DNA from: Paenibacillus andongensis
GTDB taxonomy: Bacteria; Bacillota; Bacilli; Paenibacillales; NBRC-103111
DNA: 64,000 nucleotides
Direction: 5' to 3'
Assembly: GCF_025369935.1 (NCBI RefSeq)
Contig: NZ_CP104467.1
Coordinates: 5,773,001-5,837,000 of the forward strand
This document shows positions 35,808-45,798 of this stretch, piece after piece; within the stretch, counting starts at the first letter, position 1; every line of letters begins with the position of its first letter. The position numbers and the translations under genes are program-made. The notes under the pieces are model-generated. The model ran no database searches, was not told the DNA's origin, and saw nothing but the letters and a program-made list of their open reading frames with translations.

Positions 35808-37040
35808 ATGACTTTTGAAAGTAATCTTGATAAATATGCGGAGCTAACCGTCCGCGTCGCTGTGAACATTCAATCCGGCCAAACACTTTGGATTAACGCA
35901 CCTATTCATCATCCCGAATTCGTTCGACTCATTGCCCGTAAAGCTTATCAAGCAGGGGCCAAACACGTACATATTGAATGGCAGGATGAAATCTGCACGC
36001 AAATCAAATATACCTACGCGCCTGATGAAGCGTTTCACGAATATCCATCATGGAGAGCGCAGGCGCTCGAAGAGCTAGCTGATCATAACGGTGCCTATCT
36101 ATTTATTGATGCCGATGATCCCGAATTGCTGAAAGATATCGATCCATCTCGCATTTCCGCAAATTCCAAAGCCGCAGGTGCGAAATTAGTGAAATGGAGA
36201 GAAAGCATGTCCTCCTATCAGATGACATGGTCGATCATCGTGGCACCTTCCTCTGCTTGGGCGAAGAAAGTGTTTCCTCATCTGGAAGAGGAAGCCGCGA
36301 TCAGCGCCCTATGGGACGCCATTTTCAAAGCGACACGCGTAGATCAAGAAAATCCAATCCAGAATTGGCTCGAGCACAACGCGACGCTTCGGAGCAAAAG
36401 AGAACAGCTTAACGAGAAGCAATTCCGTAAGATCCATTACCGTGCCCCAGGCACTGAACTAACCGTCGAGCTGCCAGCGAATCACATTTGGCGAGGTGGT
36501 TCCGCCACCAACGCGACGGGAGGCTTCGATTTCAACCCGAATATCCCGACAGAGGAAGTCTTTATTTCCCCACATCGAATGGGTACTCAAGGTACAGTAC
36601 GCAGCACGAAACCGCTCAGTTATCAAGGTAATTTGATCAACAATTTTACCATCACTTTCGATAACGGACGAATTGTTAACTACACCGCTGAACAAGGCTT
36701 CGAGTCTCTGAAATCCATGATCGAAATGGATGAAGGAGCTCATTATCTTGGCGAAATCGCACTTGTGCCGCACGTATCACCAATTTCCAACTCCAACTTG
36801 ATCTTCTTTAATACCTTGTATGATGAGAACGCCTCAAATCACTTGGCACTCGGCAGAGCCTTCCCCACATGTATAGAGGGCGGAACTTCGATGTCCAAGG
36901 AGGAGCAAGAGAACGCAGGCCTTAACAGCAGTCTGATTCACGTTGACTTCATGATCGGCTCTGCCGAAATGGATATTGACGGCGAGCATGCCGACGGCAC
37001 GATTGAACCCATTTTCCGCAAGGGAAATTGGGCATTCTAG
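35808..37040 (+). CDS. M29-family aminopeptidase (AmpS/PepS-like)
   Basis: A 410-residue metallo-aminopeptidase that releases N-terminal amino acids from peptides in the cytoplasm. The family features are NIPTEEVFISPHR and MDEGAHYLGEIALVPHVSPIS, with the acidic metal ligands, followed by NHLALGRAF and HVDFMIGSAEMDIDGEHADG containing the His and Asp ligands. AGGAGG precedes the ATG. It is close to the AraC gene upstream but probably has its own promoter. Confidence 0.93.
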   Translation: MTFESNLDKYAELTVRVAVNIQSGQTLWINAPIHHPEFVRLIARKAYQAGAKHVHIEWQDEICTQIKYTYAPDEAFHEYPSWRAQALEELADHNGAYLFIDADDPELLKDIDPSRISANSKAAGAKLVKWRESMSSYQMTWSIIVAPSSAWAKKVFPHLEEEAAISALWDAIFKATRVDQENPIQNWLEHNATLRSKREQLNEKQFRKIHYRAPGTELTVELPANHIWRGGSATNATGGFDFNPNIPTEEVFISPHRMGTQGTVRSTKPLSYQGNLINNFTITFDNGRIVNYTAEQGFESLKSMIEMDEGAHYLGEIALVPHVSPISNSNLIFFNTLYDENASNHLALGRAFPTCIEGGTSMSKEEQENAGLNSSLIHVDFMIGSAEMDIDGEHADGTIEPIFRKGNWAF

Positions 37041-37252
37041 AAATTGAATACAACCTCAGACTCGGCCTTTGGTCTTTAGTTAAACCCTTTTTTGTGCACG
37101 GGGAGAGATGGATGCGCAATACTGCGAAAGTGCACAGTCACTCCATCTCGTAAAAGTTCGCTACAATCCAATACTTATTCTTTCTTGTATGTTAAAAAGG
37201 GTAGTACCAGGAGTCATGATAACCATGTCTCAAGGTACTACCCCTTTTTCAG
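37041..37252. other. Convergent intergenic region with inverted repeats
   Basis: No gene seen. GAGATGGA (37105-37112) and TCCATCTC (37142-37149) form a stem around a 29-base loop after a T-rich stretch, possibly ending the aminopeptidase transcript. The ileS terminator follows. Confidence 0.5.
37194..37249 (-). terminator. Terminator of ileS
   Basis: GGGTAGTACC (37199-37208) pairs with GGTACTACCC (37234-37243), with T runs on both outer sides, so it can act on either strand. It lies right after the ileS stop. Confidence 0.85.
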
Positions 37253-40200
37253 TTACTCTATAAGCAGGCGGAAATTGTTCTCCCCGATTAAGATTGATTC
37301 CATATTTTCTTCTTTGGCATATCTCACACTTGAAAGCAGTACGTTCTCTTGCAGAACGTAATTAAACCGTTCCAACGCTTCTTTGAGCGCCAGATTGACA
37401 TCGAGAACAAGATGAACTCGTTTATCAATCGGCAGCTCCAACTTTTTACGGTAATCCTGAATGGCACGTATGATTTCCCGCACAAAACCTTCCTGCTCCA
37501 ATTCTGCAGTTATCGATGTGTTTAAGGTTACTGTGATCTGGTTACCGGAAGCCGAAGCAAACCCTTCTTTGGCCTGTTTTTCCACAAGCAGCTCATCAAG
37601 AGTAATATGGAATTCCTCTCCGTCGATCATTACTACAAGAAAACCGTTATCAACCGCTTGTTTGGTTTCTGAAGCAGACAATTGCTTCAAGTGATTTTGC
37701 AGGGGACCAACGTATTTGCCATACTTCTTCCCGGCTACCTTAAGATTCAGCTTCACGTTGAAGTCAACAAAACCGCTGTCGCTTTGTTCTACGCGGATTT
37801 CTTTGATGTTTATTTCATCTTTAATGATTTCCTCAAAACGGCTTAGGTCGAAATCTTTATCGAGCGAAACTATTAACTCCGAGAGAGGCTGGCGGGTCTT
37901 GATACCTGTATCGTTCCGAATATTTCGAGCCAATTCAACGATCTGACGAGCAGTTTCCATGTCACTCTCGAGCATAATATCGATTGCTGAATGGATCACA
38001 CTTGGATAATCAGCCAGATGAACGCTGCCTTCGCCGCCGAGGTTACCGTATATGTCCTCGGCAATGAGTGGCGCATATGGCGCTATCATCCGCGAGAGCG
38101 TCAATAACACTTCACGCAGTGTTTGGTACGCCGACACTTTATCAACAGTCATTTCACTACCCCAGAAGCGGTCGCGAGAGCGACGGATGTACCAGTTGCT
38201 CAGTTCGTCGACAAACATTTCGATTTGCTTCGCTGGGTTTAAGAAATCATTAATTTCCAAGCCTTTACATACATTTTGGAGCGTACTGTTAAGTCTTGAT
38301 AATATCCAACGATCCAATTCGTTTGCGTGCTCTTGAGGCGGATGATCTTCGTGCTTATAGTGGTCAATCGTTGCATATAACGCATAAAAAGCATGTGTAT
38401 TATTAATCGTATCGACCAATTTGGATTTCGCTTCGGCAACAATTTGCTTAGAGAAACGTTTGCTGTTCCAAGGTGCGCTGTCTGACAGCAGGGCCCATCG
38501 AAACGCATCCGTACCAAATTCATCGATGATTTCCCATGGATCAATGCCGTTACCTTTGCTTTTAGACATTTTTTGTCCATTCTCGTCCAATACATGCCCG
38601 GTAGAAAGAACAGCTTTGTAAGGCGATTTGCCGTTATACAACGTTGAAACCGCAAGTAGACTGAAGAACCAGCCCCTTGTTTGGTCAATCCCTTCGCAGA
38701 TCATATCCGCTGGGTACTGCTCATTAAACAACGACGTCTCGTCTCCGAATGGATGATGATACTGCGCAAAAGGCATAGAACCGCTATCGAACCAGACGTC
38801 GATTACTTCAGGAGTTCTTTCCATGATGCCACCACATGAGCAGCGCAGTTTCACTTCATCGATGTAGGGCTTATGCAGCTCCAAGCTTTCGTCAATTGGC
38901 GTTACTGATTTTTCCCGCAAATCTTGGTGGCTTTCCGGCGCATATTCGCCTCCGCAATCTCCACATAACCAAACGTTAAGCGGGGTACCCCAATAACGAT
39001 TACGGCTGATGTTCCAATCAACAAGCTCTTCAAGGAACTTACCGAAGCGCCCTTCGCGGATGTGGGAAGGATACCAGTCGATTTTACTGTTGTTTTCGAT
39101 CAATTGCTCTTTAATTGCAGTCGTTTTGATAAACCAGCTCTCCATCGCATAATAGAGCAGCGGGGATTTACAGCGCCAGCAAAAAGGGTAACTATGCTCA
39201 TAACGCTCTTTGGAAAATAGCAGGCTGCGTTCAGACAAGTTTTTCACGATATCGACGTCACAATCTTTGACGAAGCGTCCTGCGAAGTCCGTGATCTGAT
39301 CATTGTAACGTCCTGCCAAGTTCACTACATTCACAAAATCAAGGTTATGTCCGCGTGCTGTTCGATAATCATCTTCACCATGCGCCGGAGCAATATGGAC
39401 GATACCTGTACCACTCGTATCCATAACATAGTCAGCGTCTACGACGATATGTCCTTTAGTTGGACTAATATAGCCGAATGGGGGCTCGTAGGCCGTGCCG
39501 ACGAATTCCAATCCTTTATGCACAGATAATATGTCGTAGTCTTCTTTGAAGACTTTTTCCGCAAGATTTTTCGCGACGATATACACTTCGCCTTTATGTT
39601 TCACTTTGACGTAATCCAAATCTTTATTTATCGCCAACGCTACATTCGCAGGTAGAGTCCATGGGGTCGTCGTCCAAGCCAGAAAGATTTCACTTCCGTT
39701 TTTACTCCTGAATTTCACTGTAGCACTTAAATCCTTCACGTCTTCATAGCCTTGCGCCACTTCATGAGAACTGAGCGTTGTTTGGCAGTCCGGACAATAA
39801 GGGCTTACACGGTGCCCCTTATACAATAGTCCTTTGTTATGGATATTGGATAAAATATGCCAAACACTCTCGATATAGCCGTTATCCAAAGTAACATAGG
39901 GGTTATCCATATCCGTCCAGTAGGCAATGGCTTCCGTTAGTTCACGCCACTGCTTTTCATATTCAAATACGCTGCTTTTGCATTTCTCAACAAATTCGGC
40001 GACTCCGTATTTTTCAATCTCTTGTTTCCCCGAGATACCCAGCTGCTTCTGCACGCCAAGCTCGACCGGCAAGCCATGCGTGTCCCAACCCGCTTTGCGG
40101 ATGACTTGGTAACCTGACATTGTTTTATAGCGGCAGATGAAATCTTTCACAACACGACCAAGCACGTGTCCGATATGAGGTGATCCGTTTGCCGTCGGCG

Positions 40201-40336
40201 GCCCTTCGTAAAAGACGAAGTTCGCTTTGCCTTTACGGTTTTCGATCGACTTCCGGAATGTATCATTCAATTTCCATTGTTCAAGAACGCGAAGTTCGCG
40301 GGTTCTCGCTTTTTCTTTCACATCAATTTTTCTCAT
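37253..40336 (-). CDS. ileS: Isoleucyl-tRNA synthetase, type 2 (eukaryote-like)
   Basis: A 1027-residue class I synthetase charging tRNA-Ile. The HIGH motif is at residues 54-57 (GSPHIGHVLGRV) and KMSKS is in NGQKMSKSKGNGI at about residue 595. The sequence GWDTHGLPVELGVQKQLGI and the length fit the eukaryote-like group (IleRS2), which in other bacteria is poorly inhibited by mupirocin, rather than the usual bacterial type 1. A T-box leader precedes it, so transcription should respond to uncharged tRNA-Ile. A type-1 ileS may exist elsewhere in the genome. Confidence 0.93.
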   Translation of the reverse strand: MRKIDVKEKARTRELRVLEQWKLNDTFRKSIENRKGKANFVFYEGPPTANGSPHIGHVLGRVVKDFICRYKTMSGYQVIRKAGWDTHGLPVELGVQKQLGISGKQEIEKYGVAEFVEKCKSSVFEYEKQWRELTEAIAYWTDMDNPYVTLDNGYIESVWHILSNIHNKGLLYKGHRVSPYCPDCQTTLSSHEVAQGYEDVKDLSATVKFRSKNGSEIFLAWTTTPWTLPANVALAINKDLDYVKVKHKGEVYIVAKNLAEKVFKEDYDILSVHKGLEFVGTAYEPPFGYISPTKGHIVVDADYVMDTSGTGIVHIAPAHGEDDYRTARGHNLDFVNVVNLAGRYNDQITDFAGRFVKDCDVDIVKNLSERSLLFSKERYEHSYPFCWRCKSPLLYYAMESWFIKTTAIKEQLIENNSKIDWYPSHIREGRFGKFLEELVDWNISRNRYWGTPLNVWLCGDCGGEYAPESHQDLREKSVTPIDESLELHKPYIDEVKLRCSCGGIMERTPEVIDVWFDSGSMPFAQYHHPFGDETSLFNEQYPADMICEGIDQTRGWFFSLLAVSTLYNGKSPYKAVLSTGHVLDENGQKMSKSKGNGIDPWEIIDEFGTDAFRWALLSDSAPWNSKRFSKQIVAEAKSKLVDTINNTHAFYALYATIDHYKHEDHPPQEHANELDRWILSRLNSTLQNVCKGLEINDFLNPAKQIEMFVDELSNWYIRRSRDRFWGSEMTVDKVSAYQTLREVLLTLSRMIAPYAPLIAEDIYGNLGGEGSVHLADYPSVIHSAIDIMLESDMETARQIVELARNIRNDTGIKTRQPLSELIVSLDKDFDLSRFEEIIKDEINIKEIRVEQSDSGFVDFNVKLNLKVAGKKYGKYVGPLQNHLKQLSASETKQAVDNGFLVVMIDGEEFHITLDELLVEKQAKEGFASASGNQITVTLNTSITAELEQEGFVREIIRAIQDYRKKLELPIDKRVHLVLDVNLALKEALERFNYVLQENVLLSSVRYAKEENMESILIGENNFRLLIE

Positions 40337-40393
40337 GTGTCACACACTCCTTTAATAAAATGATAGGCTAGTCGGGAAACGATGTTAAAGAAA

Positions 40394-40660
40394 AACAAAA
40401 AAATCCCGTCCCGTAAGGGACGAGATTACATCTCGCGATACCACCCTAGTTCCGTAACGATCATAAGAATATGATCATTATAGCTCTTGATCTACGTACT
40501 ACCATACGCGGCCCTTGTAACGGCGGGATCCCGGGTCAGCTTACTAATCTTCCTTCAGCTTTCCTTCTCGGAGGGGATTTTCGGCTAAGTCTTGAATATT
40601 GGCTTTCAGCTCTAGGCCAACTCTCTGGAAATCAAGGGAAATAGCGTACTCGTTCTCGTC
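40394..40660 (-). promoter_or_regulatory. T-box riboswitch (tRNA-Ile) of ileS
   Basis: On the minus strand the T-box core TGGTATCGCG (complement of 40434-40443) is preceded by AGGG. A terminator stem of ATCTCGTCCC with GGGACGGGAT and a T run (40398-40427) follows. Stem I features include an AGAGAG bulge, a TTGGC/GCCAA distal stem (about 40586-40628) and a GCTA/TAGC stem. Reading this fold, the specifier triplet is ATC (40578-40576), an isoleucine codon followed by C, which matches the downstream gene. Confidence 0.9.
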
Positions 40661-40690
40661 AGTGAATTTAAAGTTAATTATAATCCTCAG

Positions 40691-42103
40691 TTAATTTATT
40701 TTTACATCAACTTCGTTGAATGTCAAGTTTACTTTTGTTTTGTAACGACACCATTGGCCAGCCTTCACAGGACTGATCGCTTTCGCTTCTTCATAGACAA
40801 GATTTCCTCTGCTCCAGGTAGCCAGCACTTTGCACCCCAATTCCTTCCCTACATATGGACTATGCTTGTGGCGATACAATAAGTGCTCGGTTCGCAGCAC
40901 ATAGGGGGTATTCAGAGAAATCATAACAAGATCTGCATCAGCACCTAGACGAATCTCTCCTTTGTCCGGAAGAAGACCGAATCGCTCAGCCGGCGTATAG
41001 GACAGCATACGACTTAACTGACTGAGCCCGATCCCCCGCTTCAAATGTCCTTCATCAATCATAAGTTCTAGTGAACTTTGCGCTCCCGATATACCGCCCC
41101 ATGCTTCAAAGTAATTGCGGGATTCCTTCATCGAGCTTGGACAAGGGGAATGATCCGATGAAATCATATCAATATAACCCTGGCGCAAAGCTTCCCACAA
41201 CCGCTCCTTCTCCTCTTCACTACGCAGTGGAGGCGCACATTTGGCCGTAGGCCCTATCCGTTCTAAATCATCTTCCGTAAGGAGTAAATAGTGCGGACAA
41301 GTCTCCAGCGTCACATTAACGCCGCGCTTCTTCGCCTCCACTATGATCATTACAGCTGCCTCGCTGCTGATATGAACGAAATGCAGCGGACACCCTGTCT
41401 GCTCTGCATAAAACAGCGCTCGATTCACCGCTTCGAGCTCAGCAAGAATCGGGCGTGTGGACGTATAGTCTTGCGCTGTGACTTTGCCTTCTGCTTGCTT
41501 CGCCTGCCCTAAGCGTGAAACAAGTGACTCGCTTTCTGCATGAAGCGCCAGCACTCGGTTCATTCGCGCAATGCGCTTCATCCCTTCCCACAAGGTGAGG
41601 TCATCCACCTCACGAAATGCCTCTTCGCCCGGGTCACCCGGCGAAGACATGAAGGCTTTGAAGCCAATAACACCAGCTTCGCACATGGGCGCCAAATCAT
41701 CCAGATGCCCTGGCACCAGTCCACCCCATATGGCGTAATCGACCAATGATTGCTCACGGGCCGCCTCCTGCTTCATCTCCATCGCGGAGACGGTAACTGT
41801 TGGCGGAATGCCGTTAAGCGGCATATCGATGTAAGTGGTACAACCTCCTGCGGCTAATGCAGCAGAACCCGTGGCGAATCCTTCCCAGTCCCCCAGTCCC
41901 GGTTCATTCAAATGGACATGGGCATCAACCATGCCAGCCATGATGACCATGCCAGAAGCATCCACAACTTGCTCTGCTTCCAGCGTTAAGCGCTCATCCA
42001 AATGCGAAATCTTGCCATTCTTTATACCTATATCCAATAAACGGACTTCATCTCGCAAAACAACGGAGCCGTTTCGAATGATCACATCTAATCTTTCGCT
42101 CAC
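40691..42103 (-). CDS. allB: Allantoinase (AllB-like cyclic amidohydrolase)
   Basis: About 470 residues; hydrolyses the ring of allantoin to allantoate. The amidohydrolase metal site is visible: VDAHVHLNEPG near residue 60, the carboxylated Lys in GFKAFMSS, HFVHIS, ETCPHYL and SSDHSPCP. GFATGSAALAAGGCTTYIDMPLN is characteristic of AllB. The start is a GTG at 42103, six bases after GAGGTG; the longer frame lacks a ribosome site. It follows an ABC transporter for a small organic solute, which probably imports the substrate. A related hydantoinase role is the alternative. Confidence 0.85.
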   Translation of the reverse strand: MSERLDVIIRNGSVVLRDEVRLLDIGIKNGKISHLDERLTLEAEQVVDASGMVIMAGMVDAHVHLNEPGLGDWEGFATGSAALAAGGCTTYIDMPLNGIPPTVTVSAMEMKQEAAREQSLVDYAIWGGLVPGHLDDLAPMCEAGVIGFKAFMSSPGDPGEEAFREVDDLTLWEGMKRIARMNRVLALHAESESLVSRLGQAKQAEGKVTAQDYTSTRPILAELEAVNRALFYAEQTGCPLHFVHISSEAAVMIIVEAKKRGVNVTLETCPHYLLLTEDDLERIGPTAKCAPPLRSEEEKERLWEALRQGYIDMISSDHSPCPSSMKESRNYFEAWGGISGAQSSLELMIDEGHLKRGIGLSQLSRMLSYTPAERFGLLPDKGEIRLGADADLVMISLNTPYVLRTEHLLYRHKHSPYVGKELGCKVLATWSRGNLVYEEAKAISPVKAGQWCRYKTKVNLTFNEVDVKIN

Positions 42104-42181
42104 CCTGTTCACCTCGGTTTTACTCACATCATCTTCAGGACCGAAACAAGCATGCTGTCTCGGCCCTGACAATGAACTTAC

Positions 42182-43312
42182 TTATTTAAATTCAACTTTA
42201 ACAAGTGTAGAATCAACAGCTTTCAACAGGCTCAAATCATGGTAAGTATCTGGTTTCGGAACGGTTTTAATATTACCAACAGCTTTTAGATATTCACCTA
42301 CTGCCGTACCGTTGCTGCCATTCACGTAAGTATCATCTACTTCCATCGAGTACACATTGCGGCTCATAATTTGCGTAAGCTCTTCAACGCTTAAGTGAAG
42401 CTCAGGAGCAAGAATCTTGATCGCTTCATCGCGGTTTTTATTAATATAATCTGTCGCCTTTTTAAGACCCGCAAGCACGGCTTTAATCGTATTCGGATTT
42501 TTCTTAATAAAATCGTCAGAAACCTGCATCGTTGTATGAACGCTCATCCATTTCACGTCGCCTTTTTTATCAGGCAGCTCACTCTTCGTTCCGCTAAACA
42601 GGAATTTGCCTCCACCTTGGATCGCTTTGGTAATGAACGGTTCCCAGCAAGCAAGGGCATCGATATCACCTTTTTGCAAAGCAACAACAGCATCGCTCGG
42701 CGCTATATTGACGTATTTTATTTTGCTTACATCTACACCAAGCTCTTTACCCATATTATCTATTGCTATCTTCACGTCTGCTCCGTTAGGGATCCCAATT
42801 GTCTTGCCTTCTAGGTCCTTGGATGTCTTCAGTTCTAATTTCTTGGAACCGACGACAGCTTGCGTACCTGCAATTTGTGCTAGAGGTGTAACAATTTTCA
42901 CAGGAACATTCGATGATTTTAAAATAATATCCATAAAATTCGTTTGAATGGAGAGTGGCGCGCTGCCACCGGCAACCATCGGTCCGATATCCGGTCCGCT
43001 TTCAATCAGTTGACTGGTTACATTCAGTCCTGTTTCTTTGAAATAGCCAAGCTTATCTGCAATAATTTGTTGAGAGGAAATCTGTGCATCGCGTACGCCG
43101 ACTAATGTAATATCTTTCACTTCTGGAACCGCCGCAGTCGCAGCGGTAGCGGTAGCTGCAGTTGAAGCTGCAGGTGTTGCTGTTGCTGCAATAGCTGTTG
43201 CTGCTGGAGTTGTTGTACTTGTCGTCGTTGGTTTAGAACTACATGCTGTTACTACCATAGCTGCCGTTACGAATACCAAGAATGATTGAGCCCATATTCT
43301 TTTGTTTTTCAT
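42182..43312 (-). CDS. ABC transporter substrate-binding lipoprotein (TauA/SsuA-like)
   Basis: A 376-residue lipoprotein: signal peptide MKNKRIWAQSFLVFVTAAMV with lipobox VTAC, an Ala/Thr-rich linker of about 50 residues, then an NMT1/SsuA-like binding fold (LVGVRDAQISSQQIIADKLG, GKTIGIPNGADVKIAID). The ATG at 43312 follows TGGAGGG. Family members bind sulfonates, nitrate, pyrimidine precursors or other small solutes. Coupling to AllB suggests allantoin or a related ureide; that is inferred from context. Confidence 0.87.
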   Translation of the reverse strand: MKNKRIWAQSFLVFVTAAMVVTACSSKPTTTSTTTPAATAIAATATPAASTAATATAATAAVPEVKDITLVGVRDAQISSQQIIADKLGYFKETGLNVTSQLIESGPDIGPMVAGGSAPLSIQTNFMDIILKSSNVPVKIVTPLAQIAGTQAVVGSKKLELKTSKDLEGKTIGIPNGADVKIAIDNMGKELGVDVSKIKYVNIAPSDAVVALQKGDIDALACWEPFITKAIQGGGKFLFSGTKSELPDKKGDVKWMSVHTTMQVSDDFIKKNPNTIKAVLAGLKKATDYINKNRDEAIKILAPELHLSVEELTQIMSRNVYSMEVDDTYVNGSNGTAVGEYLKAVGNIKTVPKPDTYHDLSLLKAVDSTLVKVEFK

Positions 43313-43360
43313 GTGTTTCCCTCCACTTTTCTTCTCTTTTTTTTGGGTTCTCATTTGCTT

Positions 43361-44242
43361 CTATTTCTCAACAGCATCTCTCATGCCTCCCTTACGCCAC
43401 GCCAAGACCCTCCTTTCCGCAATTTTCATTAATCCTGAAAACAAACTGTATGACAAGCCAATTAAAATAATGGCGACAAACATGTTAGAAATTTTGAAAT
43501 AATTTCTGGCATCTACAATGATATAACCAAGCCCTGACTTCGCACCCATCATTTCTGAGACAATTAATGCCGAGAAAGACAGACCCAGACTGACCCGCGC
43601 ACCTACAATAAAATTCGGAATTGCCGATGGAATCATAACCCGAGTGAAGATTTGTCGCTCTGAAGCACCTAAACTAAGGGCCGATCGAATGAGTGTAGAT
43701 GGCACTGACTTAAAACCGTCAACCGTATAAACAAGCACAGGAACGAATGTTGTCCAAGCGATGAGTAGAACTTTGGGAAACTCTCCGATACCGAACCAGA
43801 TGATGAATAGCGGAAGCAAAGCTAAGGCTGGAATCGGGCTTACGAGATTGAGGATTGGCGACATCCATCGTTCAAACGTCCGGAATTTACTCATTAACAC
43901 CCCGAACAAAATAGCGAATAGGCAGCCAATGACGAATCCCAAAGCTATACGAATAGAACTGGAAACTAAACTTTCTAACACAATCCCCGTCTTTGCCAGC
44001 AGCCAGGCATCCGATACGATCAGGGATGGCGGAGGCAGGAATATCGGATTAAACCATGCAAATCTCTCATTTAGTTGAGAAAATACTTCCCAAAGGACGA
44101 AGAAGGTAACGAACGGCATGATGTTCCATCTCTGGATCAAACTTTCTTTGATATTTTTGCGCTTCTTCGGCTGCTCGACATGCTTAGTCTCTATTGGAAG
44201 CAAATCATTGTCAGCAATGACCGTTACCGATGTTTTACTCAT
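43361..44242 (-). CDS. ABC transporter permease (TauC/SsuC-like)
   Basis: A 293-residue inner-membrane permease with about six helices. The EAA-type loop is ALSLGASERQIFTRVMIPSAIPNF at about residues 185-210. A hydrophilic N-terminal extension of roughly 45 residues precedes TM1. GAGGAGG precedes the ATG, which overlaps the last base of the ATPase stop. It forms the membrane part of the importer encoded by this operon. Confidence 0.9.
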   Translation of the reverse strand: MSKTSVTVIADNDLLPIETKHVEQPKKRKNIKESLIQRWNIMPFVTFFVLWEVFSQLNERFAWFNPIFLPPPSLIVSDAWLLAKTGIVLESLVSSSIRIALGFVIGCLFAILFGVLMSKFRTFERWMSPILNLVSPIPALALLPLFIIWFGIGEFPKVLLIAWTTFVPVLVYTVDGFKSVPSTLIRSALSLGASERQIFTRVMIPSAIPNFIVGARVSLGLSFSALIVSEMMGAKSGLGYIIVDARNYFKISNMFVAIILIGLSYSLFSGLMKIAERRVLAWRKGGMRDAVEK

Positions 44243-44985
44243 CAGACTGCCTCCTCTGTTTCGTCTTCCATCAGAATCCGCTCGATGCTGCGCATCGCTT
44301 CACTAAATCCAGGAGATTCAAACGTGCGGGGATGCTCAATTTGGATGGAAAATGTCTCTGCAATTTCGCCGTCCTTCATCACAACGACCCGATCAGCTAA
44401 ATAGACCGCTTCGCTAATACTGTGCGTGACAAATAGAATCGTCGGTCTTAGCTTTGCACATATGCGCCTAAGTTCTCTGCGCATCATGTCCCTGGTCAAA
44501 ATATCGAGAGCGCCGAAGGGTTCATCCATCAACAAAATGTCCGGCGAACTTGCAAGTGCTCTAGCAATTCCTACTCGCTGTTTCATACCGCCAGACAATT
44601 CGGCTGGATAATGATTCGCATAAGCCTCAAGTCCAACCAGACTCAGGAATTCCTTGCCGATTTCTTTGGCTTTTGCCTTGGACGCACCTTGAACTTCAGG
44701 CCCAAAAGAAATATTTTCGAGAACATTGTACCAAGGGAACAAAGCATGATCCTGAAAGACCATTCCCCTTGATTTGGATGGGCCTTTAATCATCTCACCA
44801 TCGACCTTTATTTCACCTTCATCAGGGAGCAAATATCCGGCCACCATATTCAAAAGTGTTGATTTTCCACAGCCGCTATGCCCTAAGATGCAAATAAATT
44901 CATGAGCATACACCGTCAAATCAACTTGTTTAAGCACGACGCGATCTCCAAAGCTCTTCCCCACTTGCTTTGCCGTTAATTTCAT
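44242..44985 (-). CDS. ABC transporter ATP-binding protein (TauB/SsuB-like)
   Basis: A 247-residue ATPase. Walker A is GHSGCGKST near residue 37, the Q-loop region is GMVFQDHALFPW, the signature is LSGGMKQRVGIARAL, Walker B is ILLMDEPFGALD, and the H-loop is FVTHSISEA. This is the nitrate/sulfonate/taurine class. The ATG at 44985 gives the family-typical start; the frame extends upstream to 45108 without a ribosome site. It follows the GntR gene and is followed directly by the permease. Confidence 0.93.
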   Translation of the reverse strand: MKLTAKQVGKSFGDRVVLKQVDLTVYAHEFICILGHSGCGKSTLLNMVAGYLLPDEGEIKVDGEMIKGPSKSRGMVFQDHALFPWYNVLENISFGPEVQGASKAKAKEIGKEFLSLVGLEAYANHYPAELSGGMKQRVGIARALASSPDILLMDEPFGALDILTRDMMRRELRRICAKLRPTILFVTHSISEAVYLADRVVVMKDGEIAETFSIQIEHPRTFESPGFSEAMRSIERILMEDETEEAV

Positions 44986-45108
44986 TCTCTCGCCCCTTCC
45001 ATAGCTCTCAACTTTGTTCGAAGCTTTCACCTGTTGTATGCAATTAATGCCCCACATCACACACAAAATTGTATACAACCCACTGTAAAAAAAATGGGCA
45101 CCACGCAC

Positions 45109-45798
45109 TTATCTTTTGACAGCTGCATAACTTCTGGACTTGAATATATCAGTAAGTGAGTGCGGCTTCGCACCATGCTCTTCGAAATCCAAAGAAGCTT
45201 CAATCTCACTCAAATGTTCAACCATCAAACGTTCAGCTAAATCCGCATCTCCTTGCTTAATGGCCGCTAAAATTTGCTCATGATCAAGGCAATACCTATT
45301 TTTCTTCATCCCATAAAAGGCGATAATCACGTAAGTTAGAGCAATCAACTCTTCCAAATATCGATAGTAGTAATAATTGCTCGCTAATTCAGCAATGCGG
45401 AGATGGAAATCACCCGTAATTCGTAGAGCTCCCAGCAAATCACCCTGCTTATGCGCTTCATGCTCATCATCCAGCATAATTTGCAATTGCTGAAAATGAG
45501 CATCTGTCAACGTACCGCACACTTTGCGGATCGCCGCCGCTTCAATCACTCTGCGCATTTCGAACACTTCTTTAGCCTCATGTGTAGATGGGCAAGCAAC
45601 AAAAGTTCCTTTGTAAGGAATGACGGTTACCAACTTCTCACTTGCGAGTCGGCGCAGTACATTGCGTACAGGTGTGCGGCTTACTCCAAAAGACTCTGCC
45701 AGCACTTCTTCCACTAACTGCATGTTGGGACGAAGCTTTTGTTCGATAATGGCATCCTTAATCGCGGTATACATGTCTAATTCATTGGCTTGCAGCAT
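45109..45798 (-). CDS. GntR-family (FadR/FCD-type) transcriptional regulator
   Basis: A 229-residue regulator. The N-terminal winged HTH is at about residues 8-70 (QLVEEVLAESFGVSRTPVRNVLRRLASEKLV). The C-terminal all-helical FCD ligand domain has the metal-type residues in GDFHLRIAELASN and LDHEQILAAIKQGD. It heads the transporter-allantoinase operon and probably controls it; it is also divergent from the arginase gene, which could be a second target. Confidence 0.9.
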   Translation of the reverse strand: MLQANELDMYTAIKDAIIEQKLRPNMQLVEEVLAESFGVSRTPVRNVLRRLASEKLVTVIPYKGTFVACPSTHEAKEVFEMRRVIEAAAIRKVCGTLTDAHFQQLQIMLDDEHEAHKQGDLLGALRITGDFHLRIAELASNYYYYRYLEELIALTYVIIAFYGMKKNRYCLDHEQILAAIKQGDADLAERLMVEHLSEIEASLDFEEHGAKPHSLTDIFKSRSYAAVKR

